In this document: positions 50,725 through 59,679 of the stretch, piece by piece
How positions within the stretch are numbered: position 1 is the first letter of the stretch
How the letters are laid out: each line of letters begins with the position of its first letter
Source of the DNA: Eubacterium sp.
GTDB taxonomy: Bacteria > Bacillota > Clostridia > Lachnospirales > Lachnospiraceae
Assembly: GCA_021769425.1 (NCBI GenBank)
Contig: JAETSX010000001.1
Coordinates: 1 to 64,000, forward strand
Direction of reading: 5' to 3'
Length of the DNA: 64,000 bases
Translations under genes and position numbers: made by a program
Notes under the pieces: generated by a model
Databases searched by the model: none
What the model was told of the DNA's origin: nothing
The model's input: only the letters and a program-made list of their open reading frames with translations

Positions 50725-51933
50725 TTAGATATAATCTGCATAGCGGAAACCTTCCTGCAAATTGTATGCCCCAGCCGCTGTATAACTGTTGGATGTATTG
50801 GCATGGGTAGTCATATAAAAATCTACCAATGAAGCATTGGTGGCAACAGAAGAACCATAGTCTTTGAAAAACTTCTGTACTTTAGACATATCCGCTTTCT
50901 TAAATATGTCTTCGTCAATCTTCATTCTGCCTTTCATGTCCACATTAATTCCAAACTGTTTCAGCACATCCGCATTGCGTGCCGTCTTTCCTCTGATTTG
51001 AGACAGGTTCGATAATACGCCGGAATTGGCGCTGGATTCAGCAACGTCAAACATGTTGTTGTAATTGCTGACAAAACTCTTGGCCGCTGCAAAAATCTTA
51101 GCAACGTCATAGTTCTCATTGCCATCCTTATCTTTTACTCTTTCATACAATTCATCGGACGCCAGTGTTTCGCTGTCCGCCTTGAGAGCTGCAGCGCTGG
51201 AACCTGTTGCATTGTTTGTTGCGCTGTCTTCCGTATCGGTCTTATTGGTTTTATCAGCTGTATCTGTCTTATTCGTAGTATTTGCAACGCTGGCAAACTT
51301 CAGACGGGATGTAATCTTGGAACCGTAACTCATAATATCATTGGTGGAAAACAGATCCTGCACTTTGGAAACATCCGCTCCCTTCAGCTTGTTTTCGTTC
51401 AGTTGAAGCGTGCCATTTGCATTAATTGTAATGCCCAGTTCTGCAAGCTTATCAGAATTTGCATTCGTGCTGTCCATCATATTTGCCACATATGCTGTTT
51501 TGCCCGCCAATGTAGATTTCTTTGCGGCAGTCACAACACTGTTATAATCCGCCACAAAATTCTTCATGGCTGAAGTTACTTTGTCTGATGCGCTCTGGCC
51601 GTTTTCCGTGTCTGTATAAGTTTTCTCATTCTGTAATGCGGATACAGAATTCTTCAAACTGGAAAGCCCATTGGTCAGGTTCGTGTTCGCCTCCTGAGCC
51701 TGTTTTGAAATCTTCGGATTCTTCTTCTCTTCTAAAATCTTGTCAAGAATATTGGTGGAACTGCTCTTCTTGCTGGCAGTTGCCATACTTGAACTGCTGC
51801 CAGTGCCGTAATATGCCTTTAAAAGTTTACCGTAGCTTCCGCTCTTAATACTCGCATAATCTGAGAGGAAATTCTGATTTCCCGCTCCGCTGCCTGAAAT
51901 ACTCTGAAATAATTGTGAATAACCCTGACTCAT
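50725..51933 (-). CDS. FliD_C-like protein with two repeated domains (function unknown)
   Basis: Two copies of (FVxxYNxxxxxAxxSxxxG...L..(L/F)GI.(I/V)...G....(L/I).E...K.AD.SKVQ.(L/F)F); Ser/Thr/Asn-rich linker. Confidence 0.6.
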   Translation of the reverse strand: MSQGYSQLFQSISGSGAGNQNFLSDYASIKSGSYGKLLKAYYGTGSSSSMATASKKSSSTNILDKILEEKKNPKISKQAQEANTNLTNGLSSLKNSVSALQNEKTYTDTENGQSASDKVTSAMKNFVADYNSVVTAAKKSTLAGKTAYVANMMDSTNANSDKLAELGITINANGTLQLNENKLKGADVSKVQDLFSTNDIMSYGSKITSRLKFASVANTTNKTDTADKTNKTDTEDSATNNATGSSAAALKADSETLASDELYERVKDKDGNENYDVAKIFAAAKSFVSNYNNMFDVAESSANSGVLSNLSQIRGKTARNADVLKQFGINVDMKGRMKIDEDIFKKADMSKVQKFFKDYGSSVATNASLVDFYMTTHANTSNSYTAAGAYNLQEGFRYADYI

Positions 51934-52117
51934 ACATCATCACTCCTTTGAACAAAACATAAACTTCCCTATCCTTATGTCTGATAGATCAGGTATATCA
52001 TTGCAAAATTCTTTTCGTTATATTTATTATAACACACACATTTCAGGATTTCAAGATGGCTTGCGGCCATTTACACAGAAAAATGTTACCGTTCACAACA
52101 TGGAAGGCATCTGAACT

Positions 52118-52334
52118 GTTACTGTTCAGCCTTCGGCTTCATTGTTACGGAATCTGCTCATTCCGAATCACCGGCGGCAAGGGATGCTGAGCGCCAGCGG
52201 CGCTTGTTTGGCGCCGACTGAAACGGAGTGCAGACTAGTATGATTCCTTCCGGGCTGCATTAACATATACTCACAGCATTCCCTTAAGGTACGGACTTTG
52301 CAGCAAGTGCAAAGTCCTGGACTGAATTGTTGCC
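52118..52334. repeat. Intergenic element sharing both ends with 50362-50503, in opposite orientation
   Basis: 31-nt identity tacggactttgcagcaagtgcaaagtcctgg (52290-52320) to the reverse complement of 50375-50405; left end gttactgttcagccttcggcttcattgttacggaat similar to the reverse complement of 50471-50503. Confidence 0.8.
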
Positions 52335-52376
52335 TGGTTTCCCATGAATATCTCTTTTTCACAGGCAACAAACCTT

Positions 52377-53864
52377 CTATATAATAATGCACACCAGCCC
52401 CCCATTGCTGTCATTGACAATCTTCTGCATGGTATCCTGCAGCTTCACCTGGCTTTCGTCATCCATCATGGTAATCTTGCTGCGGATTCCGTCTTCCACC
52501 AGCTCCCCGATGGATTTCCCGAAAATATTAGTCTGCCAGATTCCCTCTTCCTGCTCCCTGGAGGTTTTGATATATCCAATCAAATCCTGAGCCTGCTCTT
52601 CGCTTCCGATAATCGGCGCTATCTCGGTTTCCACATTCGCTTTGATCATGTGAATCGAGGGCGATTGGGCCTTGATTTTCACGCCGAACTTATTGCCGTG
52701 GCGAATCAGCACCGGCTCCTCAATTTCAATATCGGTAAGCTGAGGCGTCACCACGCCGTATCCCTTTTGCTTTACAGCTTCCATAGCGCTGCCCACTTTA
52801 TCATACTCTTTTTTCATAGCGGACAGTTCCCGGATCATGGAAATCAATTGATATTCTCCGGAAATCGGAACGCCTGTCAGTTCGCTCATATTCTCGTAAT
52901 AATATTTCTGGTCAATGTCAAACATGATCTGAACGCAGCCCCGAGACAATTCCACCTTATCCAGCTTCATCCGGCGGATATATTCCCCCTCCGGCACAAG
53001 CTCCGTGTTCCGCACATCTTTGGCATAAGTGAATTTCTTAAGAATCTGCATGGCGTTGCTGATAATATTTTCTTTGATTTTGTGGGTGTTTTCCAGCATT
53101 TCCACCCATTTCGGCAGAAAAAAGTCCACCCGCTCAATGGGAAATTCATAAAGAATCCCTTCCAGAATGCGGAAAATATCATCTTTTCTCAACTGTTCGC
53201 AGTTAACCGGCAATGTGGACACACCGTATTTTTCTGAAAGCTCCTCCGCCAGCTTCTGACTCTCCGCTCCATAAGGTTTCTGAGTATTCAAAAGCAAAAG
53301 AAAGGGCTTACCTAATTTCTTCAGCCCTGCAATGGTTTTTTCTTCCGCAGGAATATAACTCTCTCTGGGCAGCTCCGTGATAGAGCCGTCTGTGGTAATC
53401 ACAATTCCGATATTGGAATGTTCCCGGATGACCTTCTGGGTGCCGATTTCCGCGGCCTGGGTAAAAGGAATCTCATAGTCGAACCAGGGGGTTTTTACCA
53501 TCCGCTCCGCCCCTTCTTCCATATGCCCGGTAGCTCCATCCACCATAAAGCCCACGCAGTCAATAAGCCGGACGCTGACTTCCAGATCTTCACTGAGTTT
53601 GATTTTAGCAGCCTCCTTTGGCACAAATTTCGGCTCCGTGGTCATTATGGTTTTGCCCTGGGCAGACTGGGGCAGCTCATCGGTGGCCCGTTCCCTGCTG
53701 TGCACATCCTCCATCTCCGGCAGCACCATCACGTCCATAAAACGTTTGATAAACGTGGATTTGCCGGTCCGCACAGGCCCCACCACCCCGATATAGATAT
53801 CCCCGCCGGTTCTGGCGCTGATATCTTTGTAAATATTATATGTACCTGTATTGATATTTTCCAT
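52377..53864 (-). CDS. spoIVA: Stage IV sporulation protein A (ATPase)
   Basis: NIYKDISARTGGDIYIGVVGPVRTGKSTFIKRFMDVMVLP. Confidence 0.97.
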   Translation of the reverse strand: MENINTGTYNIYKDISARTGGDIYIGVVGPVRTGKSTFIKRFMDVMVLPEMEDVHSRERATDELPQSAQGKTIMTTEPKFVPKEAAKIKLSEDLEVSVRLIDCVGFMVDGATGHMEEGAERMVKTPWFDYEIPFTQAAEIGTQKVIREHSNIGIVITTDGSITELPRESYIPAEEKTIAGLKKLGKPFLLLLNTQKPYGAESQKLAEELSEKYGVSTLPVNCEQLRKDDIFRILEGILYEFPIERVDFFLPKWVEMLENTHKIKENIISNAMQILKKFTYAKDVRNTELVPEGEYIRRMKLDKVELSRGCVQIMFDIDQKYYYENMSELTGVPISGEYQLISMIRELSAMKKEYDKVGSAMEAVKQKGYGVVTPQLTDIEIEEPVLIRHGNKFGVKIKAQSPSIHMIKANVETEIAPIIGSEEQAQDLIGYIKTSREQEEGIWQTNIFGKSIGELVEDGIRSKITMMDDESQVKLQDTMQKIVNDSNGGLVCIII

Positions 53865-53951
53865 ACAAAAACCTCCTGTTCTACTGTTATCAGTATATGC
53901 AGGAGGTTTGCAGGGAATGCCAGATATTTGTACAAAATTCAGGACAAATCG

Positions 53952-54884
53952 TTACCGCATGATTTTCAAAGCCCCAGGCAGACACTCATATTTCACCCGC
54001 ATCAAATCTCCCAGATCCTCCCCGTCCATATGAGCAGTCATGGGCTCCTGAAGCCAAAGGGTGCAGGACTTGCATTCCACAAGTTCAATTCCCTGAAATC
54101 CCAGATGCTTCCCCTTAACCAGCATAAGCAAAAGGAATACCGCCCGAAGCTTTTTTACGCCGTGAATATAACAGACAGATAATTTTCCATCCTGGGCCGA
54201 AGCCTCCGGCGCCATCGGCAGTCCGCCGCCTTCGCACCGATGGTTCATCACCGCTGCACAAATCAACCCGGGAATCCGCTTTTTTTCCGTCCCATCTGCC
54301 TGAATGCCTGCCTGTACACACGGTATCTCAGCCAAAGTCATCGCCGTCTGGACAAAATAAGATAATTTTCCCAGATGCAGCTTATTTAGAAATGCCTTAA
54401 GTCCCGCCGCATTGACCCGCCTGCAGACTTCTGCATCCATTCCGATTCCGGAACTGATATTAAAATAAGCGCTCTTTTCCAATTTAGATCCCCAGGACAC
54501 CCTGCCCAAATCCATGGCATACAGCTCTTTGGACTCTAATATTACTTTCAATGCTGCCAGCGGCTCTTTCGGAAGGCCCAGTCCTCTGCCCAGATCATTG
54601 CCGGAACCGATGGGAATATAGCCAAACCGCACCTTTTCAAAATCCTGGATGCCGTTTACCGCCTCATTGGCTGTTCCATCTCCGCCAACTACAACAAGGG
54701 AAATCACCCGATCCCGGTGTTTCCCTGTAAGTTTCTCTGCCAGTTCCCCCGCATGCCCCGGATATTTCGTCAGATATGCGCGGTAATCTGTATTTCTTCT
54801 CTTTAATTCCGCCTCCAGAACTTTCCAGATCTTCCTGCCCTTACCGGTTCTGGAAGCAATATTTACTATAAAATAATAAGTCAT
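53952..54884 (-). CDS. Diacylglycerol kinase-family lipid kinase (YegS/DagK-like)
   Basis: FIVNIASRTGKGRKIWKVLE, VVGGDGTANEAVNGI, GSGNDLGRGLGLP; start at ATG 54884. Confidence 0.9.
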   Translation of the reverse strand: MTYYFIVNIASRTGKGRKIWKVLEAELKRRNTDYRAYLTKYPGHAGELAEKLTGKHRDRVISLVVVGGDGTANEAVNGIQDFEKVRFGYIPIGSGNDLGRGLGLPKEPLAALKVILESKELYAMDLGRVSWGSKLEKSAYFNISSGIGMDAEVCRRVNAAGLKAFLNKLHLGKLSYFVQTAMTLAEIPCVQAGIQADGTEKKRIPGLICAAVMNHRCEGGGLPMAPEASAQDGKLSVCYIHGVKKLRAVFLLLMLVKGKHLGFQGIELVECKSCTLWLQEPMTAHMDGEDLGDLMRVKYECLPGALKIMR

Positions 54885-54938
54885 AAATCCGGTTCCTAAA
54901 CAATATTTGCGATAAGACAATGCAATAAATCCGCTCTC

Positions 54939-55132
54939 TTCGCCAGATATAATGCAGACAGTACACTAGTGTGCTGACACATTTATATCTGGCGAAACTC
55001 TGCAGAACGATTGTTCATCAGCAAGACGGAAGAAGGAGGCGATGCGGTGGCATCGTTGACTGATGACAACGCAGTCTGATGGGCAATCGGGCAAGGAGGT
55101 TTGCCTGAATATAAATGTGTCAGTACACTAGT
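54939..55132. repeat. Structured intergenic element with two overlapping alternative stems
   Basis: Stem A ttcgccagatata/tatatctggcgaa (54939-54951/54984-54996); stem B 24 nt (54965-54988/55109-55132). Confidence 0.75.
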
Positions 55133-55168
55133 ATGACTCACTTCAAAGCGGCATTTATATAAGACTGC

Positions 55169-56659
55169 CTATGATACTTTCGGCGCCCTTCCGTATAAAT
55201 CTACTTGCTTGCAGATCCGCCGGATCAGCTTTGCATCAATTGCCCCCGGCTTCATGCGCCACATCCAGTTGCAGCCTAGAGTAGAAGGAGTATTCATCCT
55301 TCCTTCGCTTCCAATCCCCAGCAAATCCTGCATAGTCACCACTGCCGTATCGCTGATGCTGGACCAGACGCCCCGCATCACGCCCCAGTTGTAACCCTCT
55401 TCCTTACTCAAATTCAAATAATCCTTGGCATAGGCAACACAGGGCCTTGGAGCCGTTTTCATCCATCCCAGAATCGTATCATTGTCGTGGGTGCCTGCAT
55501 ACACCACAGAATTCCTGGTGTCATAATTATGGGGCAGATAATCCCCGTCCTCTCTGCTGTCAAAAGCAAACTGAATCAGCTTCATCCCCGGATATCCGGA
55601 AGCCGCCAGCAGTTCATGGACAGACTCTGTCAAAAATCCCAGATCCTCTGCGATAATGTCCAGTTTCCCCAATGATGCTTCTATGGTATGAAACAATTCA
55701 ATGCCGGGGCCCTTGCGCCATTCTCCGTTCTTTGCCGTCTTATCTCCGTAGGGAATGGCGTAATAGGAATCAAATCCCCGAAAATGGTCGATTCGGATCA
55801 CGTCAAACAGCTTTGCCATTTTCTCCAGCCGCTGAATCCACCAGCGGTAACCATCCGCTTTCATCACATCCCACCGAAACAGCGGATTGCCCCAAAGCTG
55901 TCCGTCATCGGAAAATGCATCCGGCGGACATCCCGCCACATCAATTGGCTCCAGATTCTCATTCAGGTAAAATTGAGAAGGGTTGGCCCACACATCCGCA
56001 CTGTCCATAGACACATAGATGGGCACGTCGCCGATCATGCGGATTCCCTTTCCGTTGGCGTAAGCCTTCAGTGCATTCCACTGCCGGTAAAACAGATACT
56101 GCAGCATTTTCCAGAAATCAATTTCTTCTGCCAGCTCCTCTTTGGCCCTCGCCACGGCATCCTCCTTACGCAGCCTTAACTCCGGCTCCCACTGGCTCCA
56201 GGAAGCGCCGTCATGGGCATCCTTTAACGCCATAAACAGGGCATAATCTTCCATCCAGTCCGCCTGTTTTCGGCAGAACTCTTCATAATCTTCCGGAATA
56301 TGCTTCCGAAACCGATCAAAGGCTTTATGTAATAACAGATACCGGTTCTGATAGAGAATGCCGTAATCCACTTTCGTAATATCCTTGCCCCAATCATAAG
56401 ACTGGCACTCTTTTTTGGTTAAAAGTTTTTCTTTACAAAGAATATCAAGATCAATAAAGTAAGGGTTCCCCGCAAAACTGGAAAAGGACTGATAGGGAGA
56501 ATCCCCGTAACTGGTAGGGCAGATAGGCAGCACCTGCCAGAAACTCTGTTTTGCCTTTACAAGAAAATCTACAAATTTTACCGCTTCCTTTCCCATGGTT
56601 CCAATTCCGTAAGGGGATGGTAGGGAAGAAATATGCATTAAAACTCCGCTGCTGCGCAT
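55169..56659 (-). CDS. malQ: 4-alpha-glucanotransferase (amylomaltase)
   Basis: MRSSGVLMHISSLPSPYGIGTMG, VIRIDHFRGFDSYYAIPYG, DIIAEDLGFLT, GTHDNDTILGW. Confidence 0.96.
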   Translation of the reverse strand: MRSSGVLMHISSLPSPYGIGTMGKEAVKFVDFLVKAKQSFWQVLPICPTSYGDSPYQSFSSFAGNPYFIDLDILCKEKLLTKKECQSYDWGKDITKVDYGILYQNRYLLLHKAFDRFRKHIPEDYEEFCRKQADWMEDYALFMALKDAHDGASWSQWEPELRLRKEDAVARAKEELAEEIDFWKMLQYLFYRQWNALKAYANGKGIRMIGDVPIYVSMDSADVWANPSQFYLNENLEPIDVAGCPPDAFSDDGQLWGNPLFRWDVMKADGYRWWIQRLEKMAKLFDVIRIDHFRGFDSYYAIPYGDKTAKNGEWRKGPGIELFHTIEASLGKLDIIAEDLGFLTESVHELLAASGYPGMKLIQFAFDSREDGDYLPHNYDTRNSVVYAGTHDNDTILGWMKTAPRPCVAYAKDYLNLSKEEGYNWGVMRGVWSSISDTAVVTMQDLLGIGSEGRMNTPSTLGCNWMWRMKPGAIDAKLIRRICKQVDLYGRAPKVS

Positions 56660-56785
56660 AATGGGTACCTCCTGGGACGCGCCTTACCCGGCGCATCTTA
56701 TCTATTTTTTATTCACGGCCTTTTGTCCGGCTCAACGAAAACTCCAGCCAGAAGCGCTGAATTACTCCGCTTCCGGCTGTTTGGT

Positions 56786-57826
56786 TCATCTTCCGGTCAA
56801 AGGCGTGTTTATTTTCTTTACACTTTCTCCCTGCACCAGATGAAAAGGAATAATCTCATACACCGGTGCAATGTTCCAGTCAATGTTCTGTAATAAGATT
56901 TCCACACTCCTTGCAGCCAGAATATGATACTGCTGCTGTATGGTAGTTAATTTCGGGTTATAGTATTCCGCCATGGTAATTCCGTCAAATCCCATCACGG
57001 AAATATCCTCCGGCACTTTCCTTCCGCAGTCAATCACAGCACGGATTGCCCCGATTGCAATCACATCGCTCATGGCAAATACTGCCGTGATATCTTTTGC
57101 CTTTTTCATCAGGCGTTTCATCGCCTCGTACCCGCTTTCATAAGAAAACCTTGCTTTTTCAAAATACTGTTCTTCCTCAAAGGAAATCTGATGCTTCTGA
57201 AAACTTTTCACGCATCCCAAATATCTCTGTTTGCTGGTATGTGACAATACAAAATCGCCGCCCAGTATTCCAATCTTTTTATGCCCCTGTCCAATCAGAT
57301 AATCAATGGCAGATTCTGCCGCCGCTTCATCATCGGTAGCCACGCTGGATAAATTATCAAATCCCAGTAACTCTCCCTGGTTTGTGACCAGAACACAGGG
57401 TATCTTTACTGATTCAAAGGATTTTTCAAAAAATTTCGGATTGCCTCCTAAAAACAGCATGCCCAAAGGCTTGTGTTCCCGGCAGACAGTTAACGCTTCC
57501 TGTACTTCATTATCATCTTCATCAATATAATTGATGCTCACCGTATATCTGGTGGCTTCTATCCTTTTCTGAATGGCCTCCACAATACTGGCAAAAAGCA
57601 TATTGGAAGTGCCTTTCACCAGTACTGCAATGGTCTTGCTGCTGTTCTGTTTCAAATGTTTGGCATTGTTATTGGGCACAAAATGACGGGCTGCCACGAT
57701 CTCTGTAATTCTCTTCTTTGCTTCCGGACTCACATCCCTGCGGTTATTCAGCACGCGAGATACGGTGCTGACCGAATAACCGGATTCTTTTGCAATATCT
57801 TTAATGGTCAACATATCATTTTCCAC
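56786..57826 (-). CDS. LacI-family transcriptional regulator
   Basis: TIKDIAKESGYSVSTVSRVLNNRRDVSPEAKKRI. Confidence 0.95.
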   Translation of the reverse strand: MENDMLTIKDIAKESGYSVSTVSRVLNNRRDVSPEAKKRITEIVAARHFVPNNNAKHLKQNSSKTIAVLVKGTSNMLFASIVEAIQKRIEATRYTVSINYIDEDDNEVQEALTVCREHKPLGMLFLGGNPKFFEKSFESVKIPCVLVTNQGELLGFDNLSSVATDDEAAAESAIDYLIGQGHKKIGILGGDFVLSHTSKQRYLGCVKSFQKHQISFEEEQYFEKARFSYESGYEAMKRLMKKAKDITAVFAMSDVIAIGAIRAVIDCGRKVPEDISVMGFDGITMAEYYNPKLTTIQQQYHILAARSVEILLQNIDWNIAPVYEIIPFHLVQGESVKKINTPLTGR

Positions 57827-57838
57827 CTTATCTTAAGT

Positions 57839-58678
57839 CTATCCTTTTACTGCGCCTGCCACAACGCCTTCAATGATGTGTTTCTGGCATGCCATGTAAA
57901 ATACGATAATCGGGATAATTGCCAGCACCAGCATTGCCATCATAGCTCCCATGTCCACAGAACCATAACCGCCTTTCAAATACTGAATCGCAATCGGAAT
58001 GGTCTTCCAGCGCTTAATGTCCAATACCAGATAGGGAAGCAGGTAATCATTCCAAATCCACATTGCCTGAAGAATTGCCACGGTAATGCAGGTAGGCTTC
58101 AGAATCGGAAATACAATCTGAAAAAATGTCTGAATCGGCGTACATCCGTCAATCATGGCTGCTTCCTCGATTTCCAGCGGAATGCTTCTTACAAATCCGC
58201 AGAACATAAACACCGCCAGGCCGGCCCCAAATCCCAAATATACTAATATAATACCAACTGGGCTGGATAAATGCAACATATTTGCTAATTTTGATAACGT
58301 AAACATTACCATCTGGAAGGGCACAATCATAGAAAACAGACATAAATAATACATTCCGGTAGAAAATGCTGATTTCACCCTGGAAATATACCATGCGCAC
58401 ATGGAAGTGCACAGAATGATTACTGCCACCGACAAAACTGTAATAAACAGCGAATTTTTAAAGGCGTCAAAGAAATGAATTTTCTCCATGCCGTTCACAT
58501 AATTGTCCCATTTCACAAACATTTTGTCCGTAGGAATGGTAAAAGGCTTCCGGCTGATATACACTTTCTTCTTAAAAGAGTTAATCAATACCAGAATAAT
58601 GGGGAACACCCATGCAATTGAAAGCAGACTGAAAAATACCGTATAAATCCATCCGTGTTTTGCTTTTCTTACACCCAT
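57839..58678 (-). CDS. Carbohydrate ABC transporter permease (MalG/UgpE type)
   Basis: EEAAMIDGCTPIQTFFQIVFPILKPTCITVAI EAA motif, six-TM pattern. Confidence 0.93.
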   Translation of the reverse strand: MGVRKAKHGWIYTVFFSLLSIAWVFPIILVLINSFKKKVYISRKPFTIPTDKMFVKWDNYVNGMEKIHFFDAFKNSLFITVLSVAVIILCTSMCAWYISRVKSAFSTGMYYLCLFSMIVPFQMVMFTLSKLANMLHLSSPVGIILVYLGFGAGLAVFMFCGFVRSIPLEIEEAAMIDGCTPIQTFFQIVFPILKPTCITVAILQAMWIWNDYLLPYLVLDIKRWKTIPIAIQYLKGGYGSVDMGAMMAMLVLAIIPIIVFYMACQKHIIEGVVAGAVKG

Positions 58679-59520
58679 TATTGCTGCACCTCCTTACTTC
58701 TGGTCAGATAGTTCTGGCCCACTGCGATCAGGGCAACCAAAATAAAGAATACAACTGCCTTCGCCTGGCCTACCCCTTCAAAACCTGTTCTGCCGTAAAA
58801 CGTATTGTAAATATTCAGCGCCAGCAGCTCTGACATATTGGAAGGCTCTCCGTTGGTCAATGCCAGGTTCTGGTCGAAGAGTTTAAATCCGTTGGTCAGC
58901 GTCAAAAACGTACAGATGGTAATAGAAGGCATTACCATGGGAATGGTTACGTTCTTTAAAATCTGGCTGTTGGTGGCTCCGTCAATTTTCGCTGCCTCAA
59001 TCAGTTCTCCCGGAATATTCTGAATGCCGGAAATATAGATAATCATCATGTAGCCAATCTGCTGCCAGCACATCAGAATCACCAGGCCCCAGAACCCGTA
59101 TGCGGAACTGTAAGTCAGCGTTTTCTGAAAATGAGCCAGAATGCCGTTTAACAATAACTGCCAGATATATCCCAAAACGATGCCGCCGATTAAGTTTGGC
59201 ATAAAAAATACGGTTCGGAAAATATTCGTGCCTTTAATTCCCTTTGTTAAAAGCATCGCAACGGTAAATGCAAGCACATTGATCAGCAATACGGACACAA
59301 TTGTAAATGCTGCGGTATACCAAAGCGCATGCCCGAATGTTTTGTCTGTAAATATTTTAAAATAATTACTGATACCTACGAATTTTGCATCGGTAACTGT
59401 CGTAAACTTGCAGAATGATAAATAGATGCCCAAAAGAAAAGGAATTATAAATCCAATTGTAAATGCCACCAGCGTGGGCAGCGCAAAAATTGGAAAATAT
59501 TTTTTAATTGATTTTTGCAT
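58678..59520 (-). CDS. Carbohydrate ABC transporter permease (MalF/UgpA type)
   Basis: ELIEAAKIDGATNSQILKNVTIPMVMPSI EAA motif. Confidence 0.93.
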   Translation of the reverse strand: MQKSIKKYFPIFALPTLVAFTIGFIIPFLLGIYLSFCKFTTVTDAKFVGISNYFKIFTDKTFGHALWYTAAFTIVSVLLINVLAFTVAMLLTKGIKGTNIFRTVFFMPNLIGGIVLGYIWQLLLNGILAHFQKTLTYSSAYGFWGLVILMCWQQIGYMMIIYISGIQNIPGELIEAAKIDGATNSQILKNVTIPMVMPSITICTFLTLTNGFKLFDQNLALTNGEPSNMSELLALNIYNTFYGRTGFEGVGQAKAVVFFILVALIAVGQNYLTRSKEVQQ

Positions 59521-59545
59521 AATTTACCTCCCATGTTTTGAAAAT

Positions 59546-59567
59546 GGGGGTGGCGCTTACCACCCCC
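59546..59567 (-). terminator. Intra-operon hairpin between the SBP and permease genes
   Basis: gggggtgg-cgctta-ccaccccc. Confidence 0.75.
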
Positions 59568-59584
59568 GTATTTCTTATCTTTTC

Positions 59585-59679
59585 CATCAGAATCTTATTC
59601 GCTGACTGCCTGAACTTCTGGAGTCCGCCAGCAAATTTGAATTCATCAGAATCTTATTCGCTGACTGCCTGAACTTCTG
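59585..59679. repeat. 36-bp direct duplication containing the SBP stop codon
   Basis: catcagaatcttattcgctgactgcctgaacttctg at 59585-59620 and 59644-59679. Confidence 0.95.

Noticed and set aside
52168-52392. 74-aa minus-strand ORF upstream of the FliD-like gene
   Set aside because: Lies within the palindromic element at 52118-52334, has no RBS-supported start that I can see and no recognisable domain.
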